The notes: a model not told the origin generated them from the letters alone. Shown: positions 51,589 through 62,419, numbered from the stretch's first letter. The stretch: DNA of 64,000 nt from Mesostigma viride (GCA_009746045.1 RPFO01000104.1:831076-895075), one strand, 5' to 3'. Translations and numbers: made by a program.

Positions 51589-53322
51589 ATGGATCCAGTG
51601 GGTGGTAACATGTCGCCTATACCTACCAATACTCCTACTATGAATAATACTAATAATAATAATATTAACAATAACAACACTCGCGGTAACCGACGGGACT
51701 CACTTGAAACGGTGCACCATCTCACTCCTCAAGGTAATCTTCGTACCTCACCTCCTTCTCCTGTTGCTGGTGGTCGCCGTCGTCCCTCACTTACCCCTCC
51801 TACCTATGAACAACGTATGCAAGTCAGATTTAGTAATGACCCTTCCCTTACCTTGAACCAGGCCCCTGCCCCTCCTGCAACCTTGGCTCAACCCCCCAAC
51901 AGGTCCTCACTAACCAACAATGTTGCTAGGCCTCCTTCCCACCCTGTGCCTTCCATGCCTGCGTTTCACACGGGTCGTGCCTCTGCCCCTGTCGGCCCTT
52001 CTGGGCGCCCTAGTGCAGTTCCCTTTTACCCACCTGCTTCCTGGTCCTACCCTGAGACGGCCTATGAGGCAGCCCAGGTCCCTACCCGTGTGGCTGATTT
52101 AGAAGTTAATAGTGATTTCAGCACCATGCCCCTAGATGATAGAAATTATGATCATTTTGCCTACTCCTCTCTTCGTGAGCAATATACTGTCCCCTTTTCT
52201 TATGGGCACCAGCCTGAAACGGTGGCCCCTTCTAGACCCCTACCCAAGACTTTTCCTCTTCCTTCCTTCTATCCCGCTTATATAGCAGTGGAAGATAGTG
52301 GCCCTATGGGAAAAACTGACTCTTCTAATCCCCCTAAGCCTCCTGCTCTTCCCCTCTTTGCTAACCTTCCCAAGCTGGATGTTAAGTCTACCCCTCAACA
52401 GTTTTTCACCTTTATTATGTTGCTTACCCAGAACACAGAGTCGTGGCAGAATCATAATAGATGGCGTCTCTCTGATGCTGTGTTAGTTCCTCACTATCTT
52501 ACAACCTGCATTACTCCTGAGCTTGCTAACCTCATTCAGTGTGAGTCTTTGGCCTCTCATGCCTACCCTAACTCTGTAGCAGAATTGTTTAAGCGTTTAG
52601 AGAACCATTTAGTCCCTCCTGATTCAGATTGGCAAGATAGATTAGCCTTTGGTACCTTGCAGCAGGGTACTAAATCATTTAAGGAGTATATGAAAGAGTT
52701 TGATGCTCAGATGGTACGAATTAGGGATTTGTCGGGTGCAGAAGTACGTGCTCGCTTCCTCCAAGGCCTCAGTAGACCTTTATTACGTGAAGTCAAGCGC
52801 CAGTTCTCTGCCTACCGTTTTACTGATCTGCCCCTCAAGCATGTGCGCCAGCATCTCTTGCGTGTAGCAGATTTCTTCACCACCCCTTCTCTTCCTACCC
52901 GTTCCCGTATTAATAATATTATCCTTACCCCTGAGGAGGAGAACTCCTATGTAGAAGAATTAGATATCTGTGTTACTGACCTTTCAGCCCTTGATGTCTC
53001 TCATATCACATGCTATCATTGTAAGGAAGTAGGTCATCTTAAACGTGAGTGCCCCAAGTTCCTTTCGGGTGCTCCCCCTCATCCCGACGCTCGCCCTCCT
53101 CATACCCCTCAGCGTGCTCCTATTCGTCCTACTTCAGGACGCATTCCCTCAGCTACCCCTAGTAGGCTGAATGCTGTGCAGGCAGGACCCCCAGGGTTCC
53201 CCTATGATAATCAGGCTCCCGCACCCTCTTCGCTCCCTCGTGACCCTCCAGCAGTGGCTTTTTCGCCAGGGTCTTCTTCGGGGTTAGTTCCCATGGATTT
53301 GGGGGGGGAGGGGGAACAGTAG
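51589..53322 (+). CDS. gag: Ty3/gypsy Gag
   Basis: It has 577 residues with ATG at 51589. The N-terminal ~150 residues are low complexity (Asn run, Pro/Ser-rich). The capsid-type Gag region is at about 260-440 (WQDRLAFGTLQQGTKSFKEY, RFLQGLSRPLLREVK). A CCHC zinc knuckle has C475, C478, H483 and C488 (CYHCKEVGHLKREC), binding element RNA. The frame ends at 53322 after a G-rich tract. Pol is open in the -1 frame across this end with no stop, so Gag-Pol may be made by -1 frameshifting near the G8 run at 53301-53308. Confidence 0.9.
   Translation: MDPVGGNMSPIPTNTPTMNNTNNNNINNNNTRGNRRDSLETVHHLTPQGNLRTSPPSPVAGGRRRPSLTPPTYEQRMQVRFSNDPSLTLNQAPAPPATLAQPPNRSSLTNNVARPPSHPVPSMPAFHTGRASAPVGPSGRPSAVPFYPPASWSYPETAYEAAQVPTRVADLEVNSDFSTMPLDDRNYDHFAYSSLREQYTVPFSYGHQPETVAPSRPLPKTFPLPSFYPAYIAVEDSGPMGKTDSSNPPKPPALPLFANLPKLDVKSTPQQFFTFIMLLTQNTESWQNHNRWRLSDAVLVPHYLTTCITPELANLIQCESLASHAYPNSVAELFKRLENHLVPPDSDWQDRLAFGTLQQGTKSFKEYMKEFDAQMVRIRDLSGAEVRARFLQGLSRPLLREVKRQFSAYRFTDLPLKHVRQHLLRVADFFTTPSLPTRSRINNIILTPEEENSYVEELDICVTDLSALDVSHITCYHCKEVGHLKRECPKFLSGAPPHPDARPPHTPQRAPIRPTSGRIPSATPSRLNAVQAGPPGFPYDNQAPAPSSLPRDPPAVAFSPGSSSGLVPMDLGGEGEQ
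53301..53308 (+). other. candidate -1 frameshift site (G8) between gag and pol
   Basis: In the gag frame the codons are TTG GGG GGG GAG; G-GGG-GGG fits the X-XXY-YYZ slippery pattern. The pol frame is open from before this site through 55613. A G-rich segment (AGGGGG) follows. Confidence 0.5.
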
Positions 53323-55613
53323 GCCTGTCAGCCGGGGGTAACCTGGACAGGTCCTTAGATAGTACCCCAGATAAAAATTTTTGCCTGCCTGTTTTTATAA
53401 CCTCTGTAGGAGCTGAATCTTCCCTACCACTACGTGTGCGTCCTCTTAAGTTCTTGAATGGTGGTTTAACCGTCCCTCACACTGTTGTAGACCCCTTCTT
53501 GCATGCTGATGAACTCTTGAATGTCTCTGTGTTGGTAGATAGCGGTGCGGCTAGCTCCTTCGTGAGCGATGCCCTAGTTAGGCGTTTAGGACTAGTCCCT
53601 ACCCCTCACACCAAACTTGTCACTGTTCATTATGCTGATGGCCGCACCAGTCATTCCCCGGGTACGGTGTCCCTTCCCCTCGCCATACAAGGACGTACTG
53701 TCAACCTGACGGCCACTATAGGCCCTATCACTACCGCTGATGTATTACTAGGATTAGATTGGCACCAGGATAATAAGATTACTATTAATTATGATACCAT
53801 GGTCATTTGGTTTCCAGATAGTTCTTACTGGGTACCTGAACGTCAGTATAGATTGGAAAATTTATCCTTGGTAGATATTACTCCTCCTACACCTGTTGAT
53901 CCTCCTGTAAGACCTATACCTGAAGTATTGATGTCCAATGATGAGTTGCGTTCTGAATTAAAAGAATATGGATATTTATTATGTATGTTCCTTCAGTTAG
54001 AAGTACAGGAGATACCTATCACTAACAATAGTGTGGATATAGATATAAACACAGTGGATACAATAGGAGTGGGATTTACTGAAAATGAAATAGTAAGATA
54101 CATGGCTGTGATAGATTCCTCAAAAGTTTTTGAAGAAAAGACTCCTTCTTATCCTCCTCCTCGTTCTGTGTTACACCGTGTAGTTATCAAAGACGGTGCA
54201 GTTCCTACGCACTCTCCGATGTATAGAATGGGCCCTACCGAGTTAAAGGAACTAAAACAGATTTTAGTGTCATTATTAGAAGCAGGATTAATAGAGCCTA
54301 GTAACTCTCCCTACTCAGCTGGTGTCCTGTTAGTTCCTAAGCCAAATGGTAAGTTTCGCCTAGTTACTGATTATAGGAAGTTGAATGATATTACTGTGAA
54401 GTCTAAATACCCTCTACCTCGTATTGATGATATATTTAATAAGGTTAAAGGTTCCACTTGTTTCACAGTACTGGATTGTGCGGATGGTTTTTGGCAGTTG
54501 CGGATAGCTCCTGAGGATTGCCATAAAACCGCCTTTGCTACCCCTTTTGGTCATTACCAGTTTAGAGTAGCGGCTATGGGACTCTGTAACTCGCCTGCCT
54601 CTTTTCAAATGTTAATGAATGAAGTGCTTAGACCTGTTATGGGAAATTCTCACCTTCCTCAGGTGTCCTCTGATTTAAAGGATCCTTCCTTCTCCTCTGT
54701 TTCTTTATCTGAGCATGACCGTTCTTGTGCTCAAGCGTACTTAGATGATATTCTTATTTACTCTCCTGATTTTGAAACACACCTACGTGATTTAAAGAAA
54801 GTATTAGAAATAATGGCTGAAAATTCTTTGTGGGCGCGCCGTGCCAAAGTTCGTTCGGGTAGGAGTGTCCCATTTTTAGGGCACGTTCTGTCAGATGCCG
54901 GGGTCGCTACCGACCCGGATAAAACTAAGTCAATTCAGGAATGGCCTACCCCTACCGACGTTAAAGGTGTACGTAGTTTTCTAGGAATTGCTTCTTACTA
55001 TAGGCGTTTTATCCCGCGTTTCGCAACTATAGCAGCTCCTATTAATCATTTATTAAAGAAGGATATCCCCTTTGTTTGGGGTAGTGAATGTCAGTCGGCT
55101 TTTCAGTGCCTAAAATCCCTACTCCTTTCCCCTCCTGTACTCATCCTACCGGATACTACTAAACCCTTTGTTGTGGCTACAGATGCTAGTAAGGTAGCTA
55201 TAGGTGGCGTCCTTCTCCAGGATCAGGGTCAGGGCTTACAGCCAATTGAGTATATCTCTAGGACAATGCTCCCTGCGGAGCGTAACTATCCCGTACACCA
55301 GCAGGAACTCTTAGCAGTGGTGTATTGTTGCCACGCGTGGCAGCACTTTCTTAAAGGTGCTCAATTTGATGTCTGCTTGAATGAACCCTGTGAACTAGAT
55401 CCTTATAGATTAGTTATCCAAACGGATCACCGTCCCCTTACCCATCTTCTCTCCCAACCCAACCTTACCCCTCGGCAAGCGCGTTGGATGGAATTTTTAG
55501 CACAGTTTTCCCCTTTTAAACTTCAGTATGTCAAGGGTGTAGATAACATAGTACCAGATGCACTCTCTCGTCGTGCAGACTACTCCTTTTTCGAGGACCT
55601 TTGTAACGACTAA
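53323..55613 (+). CDS. pol: Ty3/gypsy Pol: protease, reverse transcriptase, RNase H (integrase missing)
   Basis: Numbered from the GTG at 53436. Retropepsin motif VDSGA has catalytic D35. RT spans about 250-500: TDYRKLNDI, FTVLDCADGFWQLRI, FRVAAMGLCNSPASFQ and YLDDILIY with catalytic D437 and D438. RNase H follows with ATDASKVAIGGVL (D583), ERNYPVHQQELLAVVY and QTDHRPL, then VPDALSRRAD. The frame stops at 55613 soon after, and the sequence from 55602 belongs to another element's LTR. Integrase and chromodomain are therefore absent and the copy cannot transpose alone. The frame is otherwise intact, so the break looks recent. There is no ATG near the start, in line with Gag-Pol fusion. Confidence 0.92.
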
Positions 55614-56381
55614 AAATGATCATCATCATCATCCACAGTCCAATATGAAAGATCTTTTTACCTGGGTTGCTTTCCTGAGTTGCAGAACTTCAAGTATCCG
55701 AGCAACGTTGAGATGGAAATTCCACAGCACGTGATTTAGGGAATCACACCCCTTGTAGACACAAAGACAAGCTCGTGTGTAGACGACCTCTGTGGAACTG
55801 AAGGACGTCTATAGCCAAGGGGCTCTTATGGATTGGACAACAAAGCCAAGCTTTATTATACCATGGTGAATCAAAACCAACGTAGCAACAATGGCGACCC
55901 CACGTCCTTGATATCGACGTGCTTGTCGAGCTTGCTCCAACCTTAGCCTGAAGAGAACCAATCAGAACCATGGAATCCTATACAAGATCTTCGTATCCAT
56001 CCTAGTCACACAAAACAGAACAACACCACACACAGCCTGGCAGAATCTTTCCATGAGATCCTAAATCTGTCGTGAGCACTGAAGTCCCAAAGGAGCATTT
56101 AAGACTCAATAGTACCAACTAACAAACTACAACCCCACGTGGATCAGGCCACGACCAATGAGGGCTCCTATCAGTAGTATCAGCCAACAAACTACAACCC
56201 TACGTGGATCAGGCCACGACCAATGAGGGTTCCTATCAGTTGGCTGACAAAGTATCAGCTCCAAGTACCGTCGTCTTAGAAACCTCATAACTTTCTCAAT
56301 ACTGATCCAAAAGTCCTCGAATAAAAGCCAAACATTCACAAAACAAAGGATGTAACAACAAAGTCATTTTTGCTTGTTACA
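55602..56381 (-). mobile_element. 3' LTR of the minus-strand gypsy element
   Basis: The ends are TGTAACGACTAAAAATGA (55602) and, reversed, TGTAACAAGCAAAAATGA (to 56381). On the minus strand a purine tract (TTTTGAGGGGGAGAT) sits just before 56381, as expected for the polypurine primer. It contains a 65-bp tandem duplication (AACAAACTACAACC at 56121 and 56186), typical of U3 enhancer repeats. The 5' LTR lies beyond the window, so identity of the pair cannot be checked. Confidence 0.65.
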
Positions 56382-56395
56382 TATCTCCCCCTCAA

Positions 56396-56771
56396 AACTG
56401 GACCTCCCAGGTCCAATAGCCAACTCTTGAAGGCAGAGGAACATTGAACAGAAATCCACCATCTCTTGGGAAAAGCAGATGGGTTTTTACATCCCTGAAA
56501 CAGGGCCTCCTATCTCATAACATCTAGTCACAGGTCTCTACAGCAAACAAGTCACTACCTTATCTACTATAAAGCCAGATAAACACATCTCATAATACAA
56601 GGTCTTCCATTCAGCATCCTGGAACCTGGAACTCTGGACTGGAACATCAGAACTGGACTGGAGCCCCCCCCCATCATCCATCCTGGAATCCCCCCCTCAC
56701 ACCACAATCCAAAGCACCTTCCATGCTCTTCCCCCATCCTTCCCCATCCTCTTCCTGCACAGCTCTGTTCT
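56396..56771. other. element 3' non-coding region
   Basis: Between the third downstream ORF and the LTR of the minus-strand gypsy element. The plus strand is C/A-rich. A 75-codon minus-strand frame here has no recognised feature. Confidence 0.35.
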
Positions 56772-57125
56772 TCACAGGCTATACCAATCCCCATTCACAC
56801 CATCCTTGCCCCTGGTCCCAAACAAGGGAAACTGCTCCACCATGTGAACCAAGTCTGGCCAGTTCCTGCTGACCTGCAGCACCATGCACGTCTCTGCAGC
56901 CCCTGCTGCCATCTGGGCAACATAACGCAGGCATGTCCCTGGGTAGGAGAGAAGCACCACAGACTGGCTCTCAGGATCCATCACCCAAGTAGAAGACGTC
57001 TTGTGCCTGCTCACCCATGACCTGTACGCCCACCAGAACTGGAGAAAGGTCTTGACCACTGACCACTTAGCACCTATCAAAGGCACCAACACCCTCAATG
57101 GGGTCAGACGAACCTTGAGCTCCAT
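56772..57125 (-). CDS. downstream ORF c of the minus-strand gypsy element
   Basis: It has 117 codons with ATG at 57125. It is in the same frame as ORF b and separated from it by one TAA and two codons, so the two were probably one ORF of about 297 codons. The product is Trp- and Val-rich (VVKTFLQFWWAYRSW) with no clear membrane segment or named domain. It lies between the chromodomain and the 3' LTR, the place where env-like genes sit in some LTR elements, but no envelope feature is seen. Confidence 0.4.
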   Translation of the reverse strand: MELKVRLTPLRVLVPLIGAKWSVVKTFLQFWWAYRSWVSRHKTSSTWVMDPESQSVVLLSYPGTCLRYVAQMAAGAAETCMVLQVSRNWPDLVHMVEQFPLFGTRGKDGVNGDWYSL

Positions 57126-57131
57126 GGTAAC

Positions 57132-57668
57132 TTAGGCAACCCTGGGCTGCAGAAAAGGTTGGATGTCTCCAAAGGGAAGCACCCTTGACCGAGCTGGAAG
57201 AAGAAGGAGCCAAGTCAAAGTCTCCCTGCTGACTGAAAACTCCAACAACTCCATGTAGGAGGCCTCACCCATGCTCACTGGCTGGAACTGCATGAAGGCT
57301 CCTTTCAAAGCCTCAGGCAAGGTGGTCAACATATCCTGCCCCTCTGCAGGTCTCATGTCAATCTCAGGTCCTGGAGTCAAGGCAAACATCCTGTGCAACA
57401 GGTGGCCCACAAAAGGAGAGCCAATCTCATACAGGCTGGTGTGCAACTGAGACAAGACCTCCTCCACATAACCCTCAGGGCTCACTTCCCCCTCCTCCCT
57501 GTTAAGGGCAGCCACTGCCTTGGCCAGCGTCTCACAATGCTCACAAGGTCCCATGCACTTCCTGTGATCCACATAGGCCACCACATTCTTGACAGGTACC
57601 ACATGACGAGGAATCTGAATGATGGGAGTGCTGCTGGAGCTGAGAGCTATGTTAACACCACTCCCCAT
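57132..57668 (-). CDS. downstream ORF b of the minus-strand gypsy element
   Basis: It has 178 codons with ATG at 57668, overlapping ORF a by 22 bases. A Cys-rich motif CMGPCEHC lies near residue 41. The rest is predicted helical and acidic (EEVLSQLHTSLYEIG), ending with a Leu-rich stretch (TWLLLLPARS). No family is recognised. The same frame resumes after a single stop as ORF c. Confidence 0.4.
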   Translation of the reverse strand: MGSGVNIALSSSSTPIIQIPRHVVPVKNVVAYVDHRKCMGPCEHCETLAKAVAALNREEGEVSPEGYVEEVLSQLHTSLYEIGSPFVGHLLHRMFALTPGPEIDMRPAEGQDMLTTLPEALKGAFMQFQPVSMGEASYMELLEFSVSRETLTWLLLLPARSRVLPFGDIQPFLQPRVA

Positions 57669-57910
57669 CTGGGCTGGGACAAGGACAACCCCTGAAGAAG
57701 CTCCTGTAGCTTATCCTGCTTGGAGATCACTGAATGCAAGAGCTTGTTAATGGTATCCATCTGCTGACCCCTCCTAAGGTCACGCCTGACAATACTGTCA
57801 AACAGGGATTCCACATAACTCATGGGGTTGGGGTCTGGATGCATACCCGTGACCCCTTCCTCCGTGGTGGCGCCCAGGCCCAAGTTGGGGTACGTGAACT
57901 CCTCCTCCAT
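57647..57910 (-). CDS. downstream ORF a of the minus-strand gypsy element
   Basis: It has 87 codons from ATG at 57910 (open a little further upstream). The C-terminal half (DTINKLLHSVISKQDKLQEL) is a likely coiled coil. It follows the chromodomain stop at 57989 closely and overlaps ORF b in another frame. Unrecognised; it could be the N-terminal part of one protein whose later parts are ORFs b and c. Confidence 0.35.
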   Translation of the reverse strand: MEEEFTYPNLGLGATTEEGVTGMHPDPNPMSYVESLFDSIVRRDLRRGQQMDTINKLLHSVISKQDKLQELLQGLSLSQPRWGVVLT

Positions 57911-57988
57911 CTGGGACCACACAGCATGCACGAAGAAACCATTCGTTAGTCCTGAGATATAGGAAGGGGAGCAGTGGTTTTCACCAAC

Positions 57989-58396
57989 TCAGTATACCAA
58001 GAAGGAAGAGTGAGCCCCTTCTTTGGCAATACTCCTGGACCACTCATGGCAGTGAGTCAAGTCAGACAACCACAGCCATGTGGCAGTAGACTCTAACTCT
58101 CCTTTCCAGTGCACCTTAAACTGCAGCTGCTTGGTCCTACCCTTTCCTTTGACTCTGTGAGCCACCAGCTGCTCCACTTCATATATCCTCTCCCCCTCAG
58201 TATCCAGCTCAAATGGTAATGGAGCAGAAAGGCGTCCCTGCAAGGTATTGCGTTTATACAGTTTGAGCTGGGCCAGGTGAAACACGTTAGTCTTAAGCCT
58301 CCAGTGGGAAGGCACCTGGACTTGAACTACAGTCCCATAGTGGAAGGTGTCAGGACAGGGTAAGGTCCCAACCACAAGGGTTGCAGTTTCCTGCAT
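57989..58396 (-). pseudogene. integrase C-terminal part with chromodomain
   Basis: It contains the end of the integrase GPY/F-like region (SHWRLKTNVFHLAQLKLY) and then a chromodomain: RIYEVEQLVAHRV ... FKVHWKGELESTATWLWLSD. Chromodomains of chromovirus integrases direct insertion to particular chromatin. A frameshift near 58330-58390 separates it from the catalytic part. Confidence 0.8.
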
Positions 58397-59681
58397 TGCT
58401 CCTTTTCAGGTAGCACACGATTAGCCTCCAAGAGCACCAGGTCACCAGGAGCCACAAAGGTGTGTGTAGCCAACATCTGTTGCCAAGCATTGTTTAAATA
58501 CTTGTCCTGTGCATGCAACATCTGAGCAGCCACCATACTGTGAGCTTCCTGGAAGGATGCAATCAACTGGTGGACAGAGGTTAGGCGTCTTCTGAAGGGG
58601 CCTTCAGCATCCCTATCAGGTAACTCCAGGTCAAATGGAGTCAAGGGGCACTGGCCATGGCAAATGACAAATGGAGACATTTGGTGAGGAGCCAGGGGTG
58701 AGTTGTTGATGGCAAACTCTATGAAGGGAAGTTTCTTGTCCCATTCCTTGTTATCATGGGTACAATAGTGCTTCTGGCATTCCCGTACAATACGGTTCAG
58801 CCTCTCCACAGCCCCCGTGCTGGCACACCTGTATGCTACTCCAAAGGCCAACTTAGTGTCTAGGATGTCAAAGAAGGACTTCCAAAACCCAGACATCCAC
58901 AAGGGATCCTGGTCAGTGATGATTACACGTGGCATGCCATGCAATCTGTACACTTCCTTCATGAACAACTCTACACACTGGGCAGCTGTGAGATGGGCAT
59001 TGCAGGGGATGAGGTGGCACATTCTAGACAGCCTGTCCATCACCACTAGTATCCTGTCATTGCCAGCATCAGAAACAGGCAAGCCACAAATGAAGTCCAT
59101 GGTCACACTGATCCAGGGTCGAAGGGGAATAGGCATGGCCATAGGAAAGATAGGCACTGCCTGAGTCCTAACCTTATTCCTTTGGCATGAGTCACAGGAA
59201 GCCACATAGGCTTTGATATCACGAAACATGCCAGGCCACCAAAACCTCTCTTGTACTTCATGGAGAGCTTAGCATACCCAGGATGACATGCAGTCACGTC
59301 GTCATGGAAGCAATGCAACACAGTGGGAATGGCCATTTCTGGCACATAGACCTTCCTGGTTACTACATGATCTGCATCCTGGGTGTGGACATACAGGACT
59401 CCCTCCCAGTACTCCACAGGTCTGTTACCAAAGCTTCCTTCCTGAATGGCCTTAGTGGCCAGGTCCTCAGTTTTAGTGAAGGCCTTAATCACGTCCAGCA
59501 GGGCTATACTCATAGGGTTAGGCAGGACTAGCTGTTTGCCAGGTCCTAAAGGCTGCAGCTGCAGCACCTCACCCTCCTGCAGGTGACTAGTGACTAGATG
59601 CTTGGATGACAGAACATCAGCCACAGGTGTACGTGACTTCCCCTTGATCTCAGCTGCCAATCCTCTAGACTTGGTCAGCAT
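58327..59681 (-). pseudogene. Ty3/gypsy integrase, frameshifted
   Basis: The HHCC zinc domain is split: HCFHDDVTACHPGYAKLSMK in the upstream frame (ATG at 59681), then YVASCDSCQRNK in the next frame (59229 on). The catalytic core has D in VTMDFICGLP, D in VIITDQDPLW and E in TGAVERLNR; there are 35 residues between the last two, the DD35E spacing. The core frame is intact to about 58340. At least two frameshifts make this copy inactive. Confidence 0.88.
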
Positions 59682-59880
59682 CCCTGGCTCCAGTATCCAC
59701 TTCCTGGGCCGTCCCTTCCCCCTCCTAGGATTCTCTGTGCTTGGTTGTGTAGTGAGAGTGGGCTGGCTGCTAGCAGAACCCTCCCTAAGACTGCTCTGCA
59801 GTGACTGACCCCCACCCTGGACGCCTGTCGACCCTGGGACAAGCCCTGGTCAATGAGCATCTCGTGACTAAAGCTAGCCT

Positions 59881-61410
59881 CTACAGGGGTGGGCTCAGCT
59901 TGGAGGTTTGCTGGTTAGCTGCCTGTGCCCTGGTGACAGCACCACACTCTACTACAGAAACCATGGCAGCACAAATATCCAGATCCTCGTGAAATGCTCC
60001 CATCAGATCCCTTCTTCTAGAGAGGGCGTCTGGCACCACATTCTGTGATCCTGGGACATACTGCACAGAGAAAGGATAGAATCCCCCTAGGTACTCCATC
60101 CACCCAGCCATCCTCTTACTCATCCTACTCTGTTCTAGCACGTGCACCAAGGGCCTGTGGTCAGTCATCAGGGTGATAGACTCTTGCCCTAGCCCATCTG
60201 TAGCACTGCTAGCCACAGAAAACTGAGCTCCCTTCAACAGATGCTCCCACTTGTGACATGCTACCACTAAACCCAGCAACTCCTGCTCGTGTACAGGGTA
60301 GTTACGTTCAGCTGAGCTCATGGTTTTAGACATGTACTCCACTGGCTGTGGTCCATAGCCATGGTCTTGCATCAGCACAGCACCTATGGCGCCTTGAGAG
60401 GCATCTGACCTAACCTGATAAGGTAGATCTGGGTTGGGACCCACTAGCACAGGGGTGGATGTGAGCTTCTGCTTCAACAGGTCAAAGGCCTGCTGACACC
60501 TATCTGTCCACTCAAACTGAACATCCTTCTTGATTAACTCAAGCAAGGGGGTGGAGATGGCAGCCATGTCAGGGATAAAACGCCTGTACCACCCCACCAT
60601 GCCCAGGAAGGACTTGACATCATGTGCAGACTGCAACACAGGCCACTCAAGGATGGCAGCAATCTTAGCATTGTCAGGTGTCATACCCAAGGAACTCAAC
60701 TTGTACCCTAGGAACCCCACTTCATGCCCCCACTCCACCTTAGACCTCTTGACAGACAAGTGGTAGTGCTGGATGACCTTCAGGACCTCCTCCACGTTCT
60801 CCAGATGCTCCTTGAACGTCTTTGAGTGCACCAGGATGTCGTCCATGTAGGCCACCACGCAGGTCCTGAACACGGGTCTTGCAGGGTCACACAGGTGGGC
60901 AATGTCTTTGAACCTGGGATTCCTGAGATCAGGGGAGATCTGAGGCAGAGAGTTCCCTGTCAGATGGCCAAAGATAGCATTCACAAACATCTGCATAGTA
61001 GCTGGGCTGTTGGAGGCCCCCATGGGCATCACAGTCCACTGGAACTGACCCCAGGGTGTGGAGAATGCAGTTTTTGGAATGTCCTCAGTAGCTATCCTGA
61101 TCTGCCAGAACGCGTGTCTAAGGTCAAACTTGGTGAAGTAAGATGATCCAGCTGTCCTCTCTAGCAGCTCATCAATCCGTGGCAAGGGATACTTGGACTT
61201 CACTGTGACCTTGTTCAGGCCTCTCAGATCAATGCACAACCGCCATCCACCATCATGCTTGGGGACAAGCAAACACCCAGAGCTGAAAGGACTATTGGCA
61301 GGAAGAATGAGTCCAGCTTCCAACAGGCCTGTCAAGATCACCTTCAGCTCTGCCATCTCAGCTGGCCCCATCCTGTACATGGGAACAAAGGGAGGCCTGG
61401 CACCATCCAC
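59881..61410 (-). CDS. pol: Ty3/gypsy reverse transcriptase and RNase H
   Basis: An uninterrupted 509-codon stretch. RT: VPMYRMGPAEMAELK, CIDLRGLNKVTVKSKYPLPR, FTKFDLRHAFWQIRI, MPMGASNSPATMQMF and VAYMDDILVHS with the catalytic Asp pair. Tether: FLGMVGWYRRFIPDMAA. RNase H: RSDASQGAIGAVLMQD, ERNYPVHEQELLGLVV and LMTDHRPLVHV, then VPDALSRRRD. It continues from protease after a frameshift near 61440. RT and RNase H are the best kept part of this element. Confidence 0.92.
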   Translation of the reverse strand: MDGARPPFVPMYRMGPAEMAELKVILTGLLEAGLILPANSPFSSGCLLVPKHDGGWRLCIDLRGLNKVTVKSKYPLPRIDELLERTAGSSYFTKFDLRHAFWQIRIATEDIPKTAFSTPWGQFQWTVMPMGASNSPATMQMFVNAIFGHLTGNSLPQISPDLRNPRFKDIAHLCDPARPVFRTCVVAYMDDILVHSKTFKEHLENVEEVLKVIQHYHLSVKRSKVEWGHEVGFLGYKLSSLGMTPDNAKIAAILEWPVLQSAHDVKSFLGMVGWYRRFIPDMAAISTPLLELIKKDVQFEWTDRCQQAFDLLKQKLTSTPVLVGPNPDLPYQVRSDASQGAIGAVLMQDHGYGPQPVEYMSKTMSSAERNYPVHEQELLGLVVACHKWEHLLKGAQFSVASSATDGLGQESITLMTDHRPLVHVLEQSRMSKRMAGWMEYLGGFYPFSVQYVPGSQNVVPDALSRRRDLMGAFHEDLDICAAMVSVVECGAVTRAQAANQQTSKLSPPL

Positions 61411-62311
61411 AAGCTTGATGACATGAGTGATTGGCCCTTCAGGGGGTACTGTGGCATTTTGTCCTCAAAAATGGCAGCAAACCTGTCCAAAAGGGCATCA
61501 TGCAGCTTCTGCTCCTCCTCTGTGACAGCTGGTACTGGGTTCACAGCATTCACCGTGTGGCCATGAGTCTCATCAGAGGGTGAGTTAGGAACCAACTGTA
61601 AGAGAAAGACGTGTTCCACTGGGTAAGTAGCCAGGTAAGACAAGGTGTGATTGGCAGACCATACGTGCTTAAGTAAGGCAGCACGTTTCTCTTCCAGTGA
61701 AGGCACCTTGACGTCCTCCTTGGCACCTGCAACCCCTCTCCCATCATTGACAGCCTCATTAGTAGAACAGCACTCTGTGACTGGTCTTTCTCCCCCCTTA
61801 ATCACTGTGGTGGCGTCCCACACTGACCCATCCTGAAACTGCACCACCTTCTCAGACCACAAGATGGCAGGATTAGCAGACTCCAACCATGGCATCCCCA
61901 AATCACATCAGCAGCAGTGAGTGGAATGACATCTGCTGTGACAGACAAGGTTTGACGTGAGCACACTTGAAAAAGCAGTTGCACGTAGCCAGGTGAGTTA
62001 CTCTGCCTACCATCAGAATATTGGACCTTAACAGGCACAGGGTGGGGGAGCACTGGTAGATGCAGCTCCTGCACCAAGGAAGTGGAAATGTAGTTACTTC
62101 CTGCACCTGAGTCAATCATGAAGAGACATAAAGGCTGAGCCAAAGGGACTGGCACGTTCAACAGCCTAGCCTGGAACTTCAAGAGTTGACTGGGAATAGG
62201 AGGGCCCAATGGGGTGGTGGAATCAGAGGCAGACAAGTTGTTCACAGGACGGACATGCACAGCAGGCAAACCAGTTAACTCCACCGCTGGACGTAGTCCT
62301 GGGGGCTCCAC
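61344..62311 (-). pseudogene. Ty3/gypsy protease and PR-RT linker, frameshifted
   Basis: The retropepsin motif LFMIDSGAGSNYIS (catalytic Asp in DSGA) is in the frame 62311-61802; PLTAADVIWG is the second conserved block (usually DxILG). A frameshift near 61890 moves to GMPWLESANPAI, a linker that runs to about 61440, where a second shift leads into RT. Confidence 0.8.
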
Positions 62312-62419
62312 TAGTTTTTTGGCAGCTCAGGAGGATGATCTGAAGACGAGCTCCCCACTGAAGGCTGCACCTGCTGATCCTCTATGCCGTCTGCCTCCCT
62401 TCTCCCTCCTCCTCCTCTG

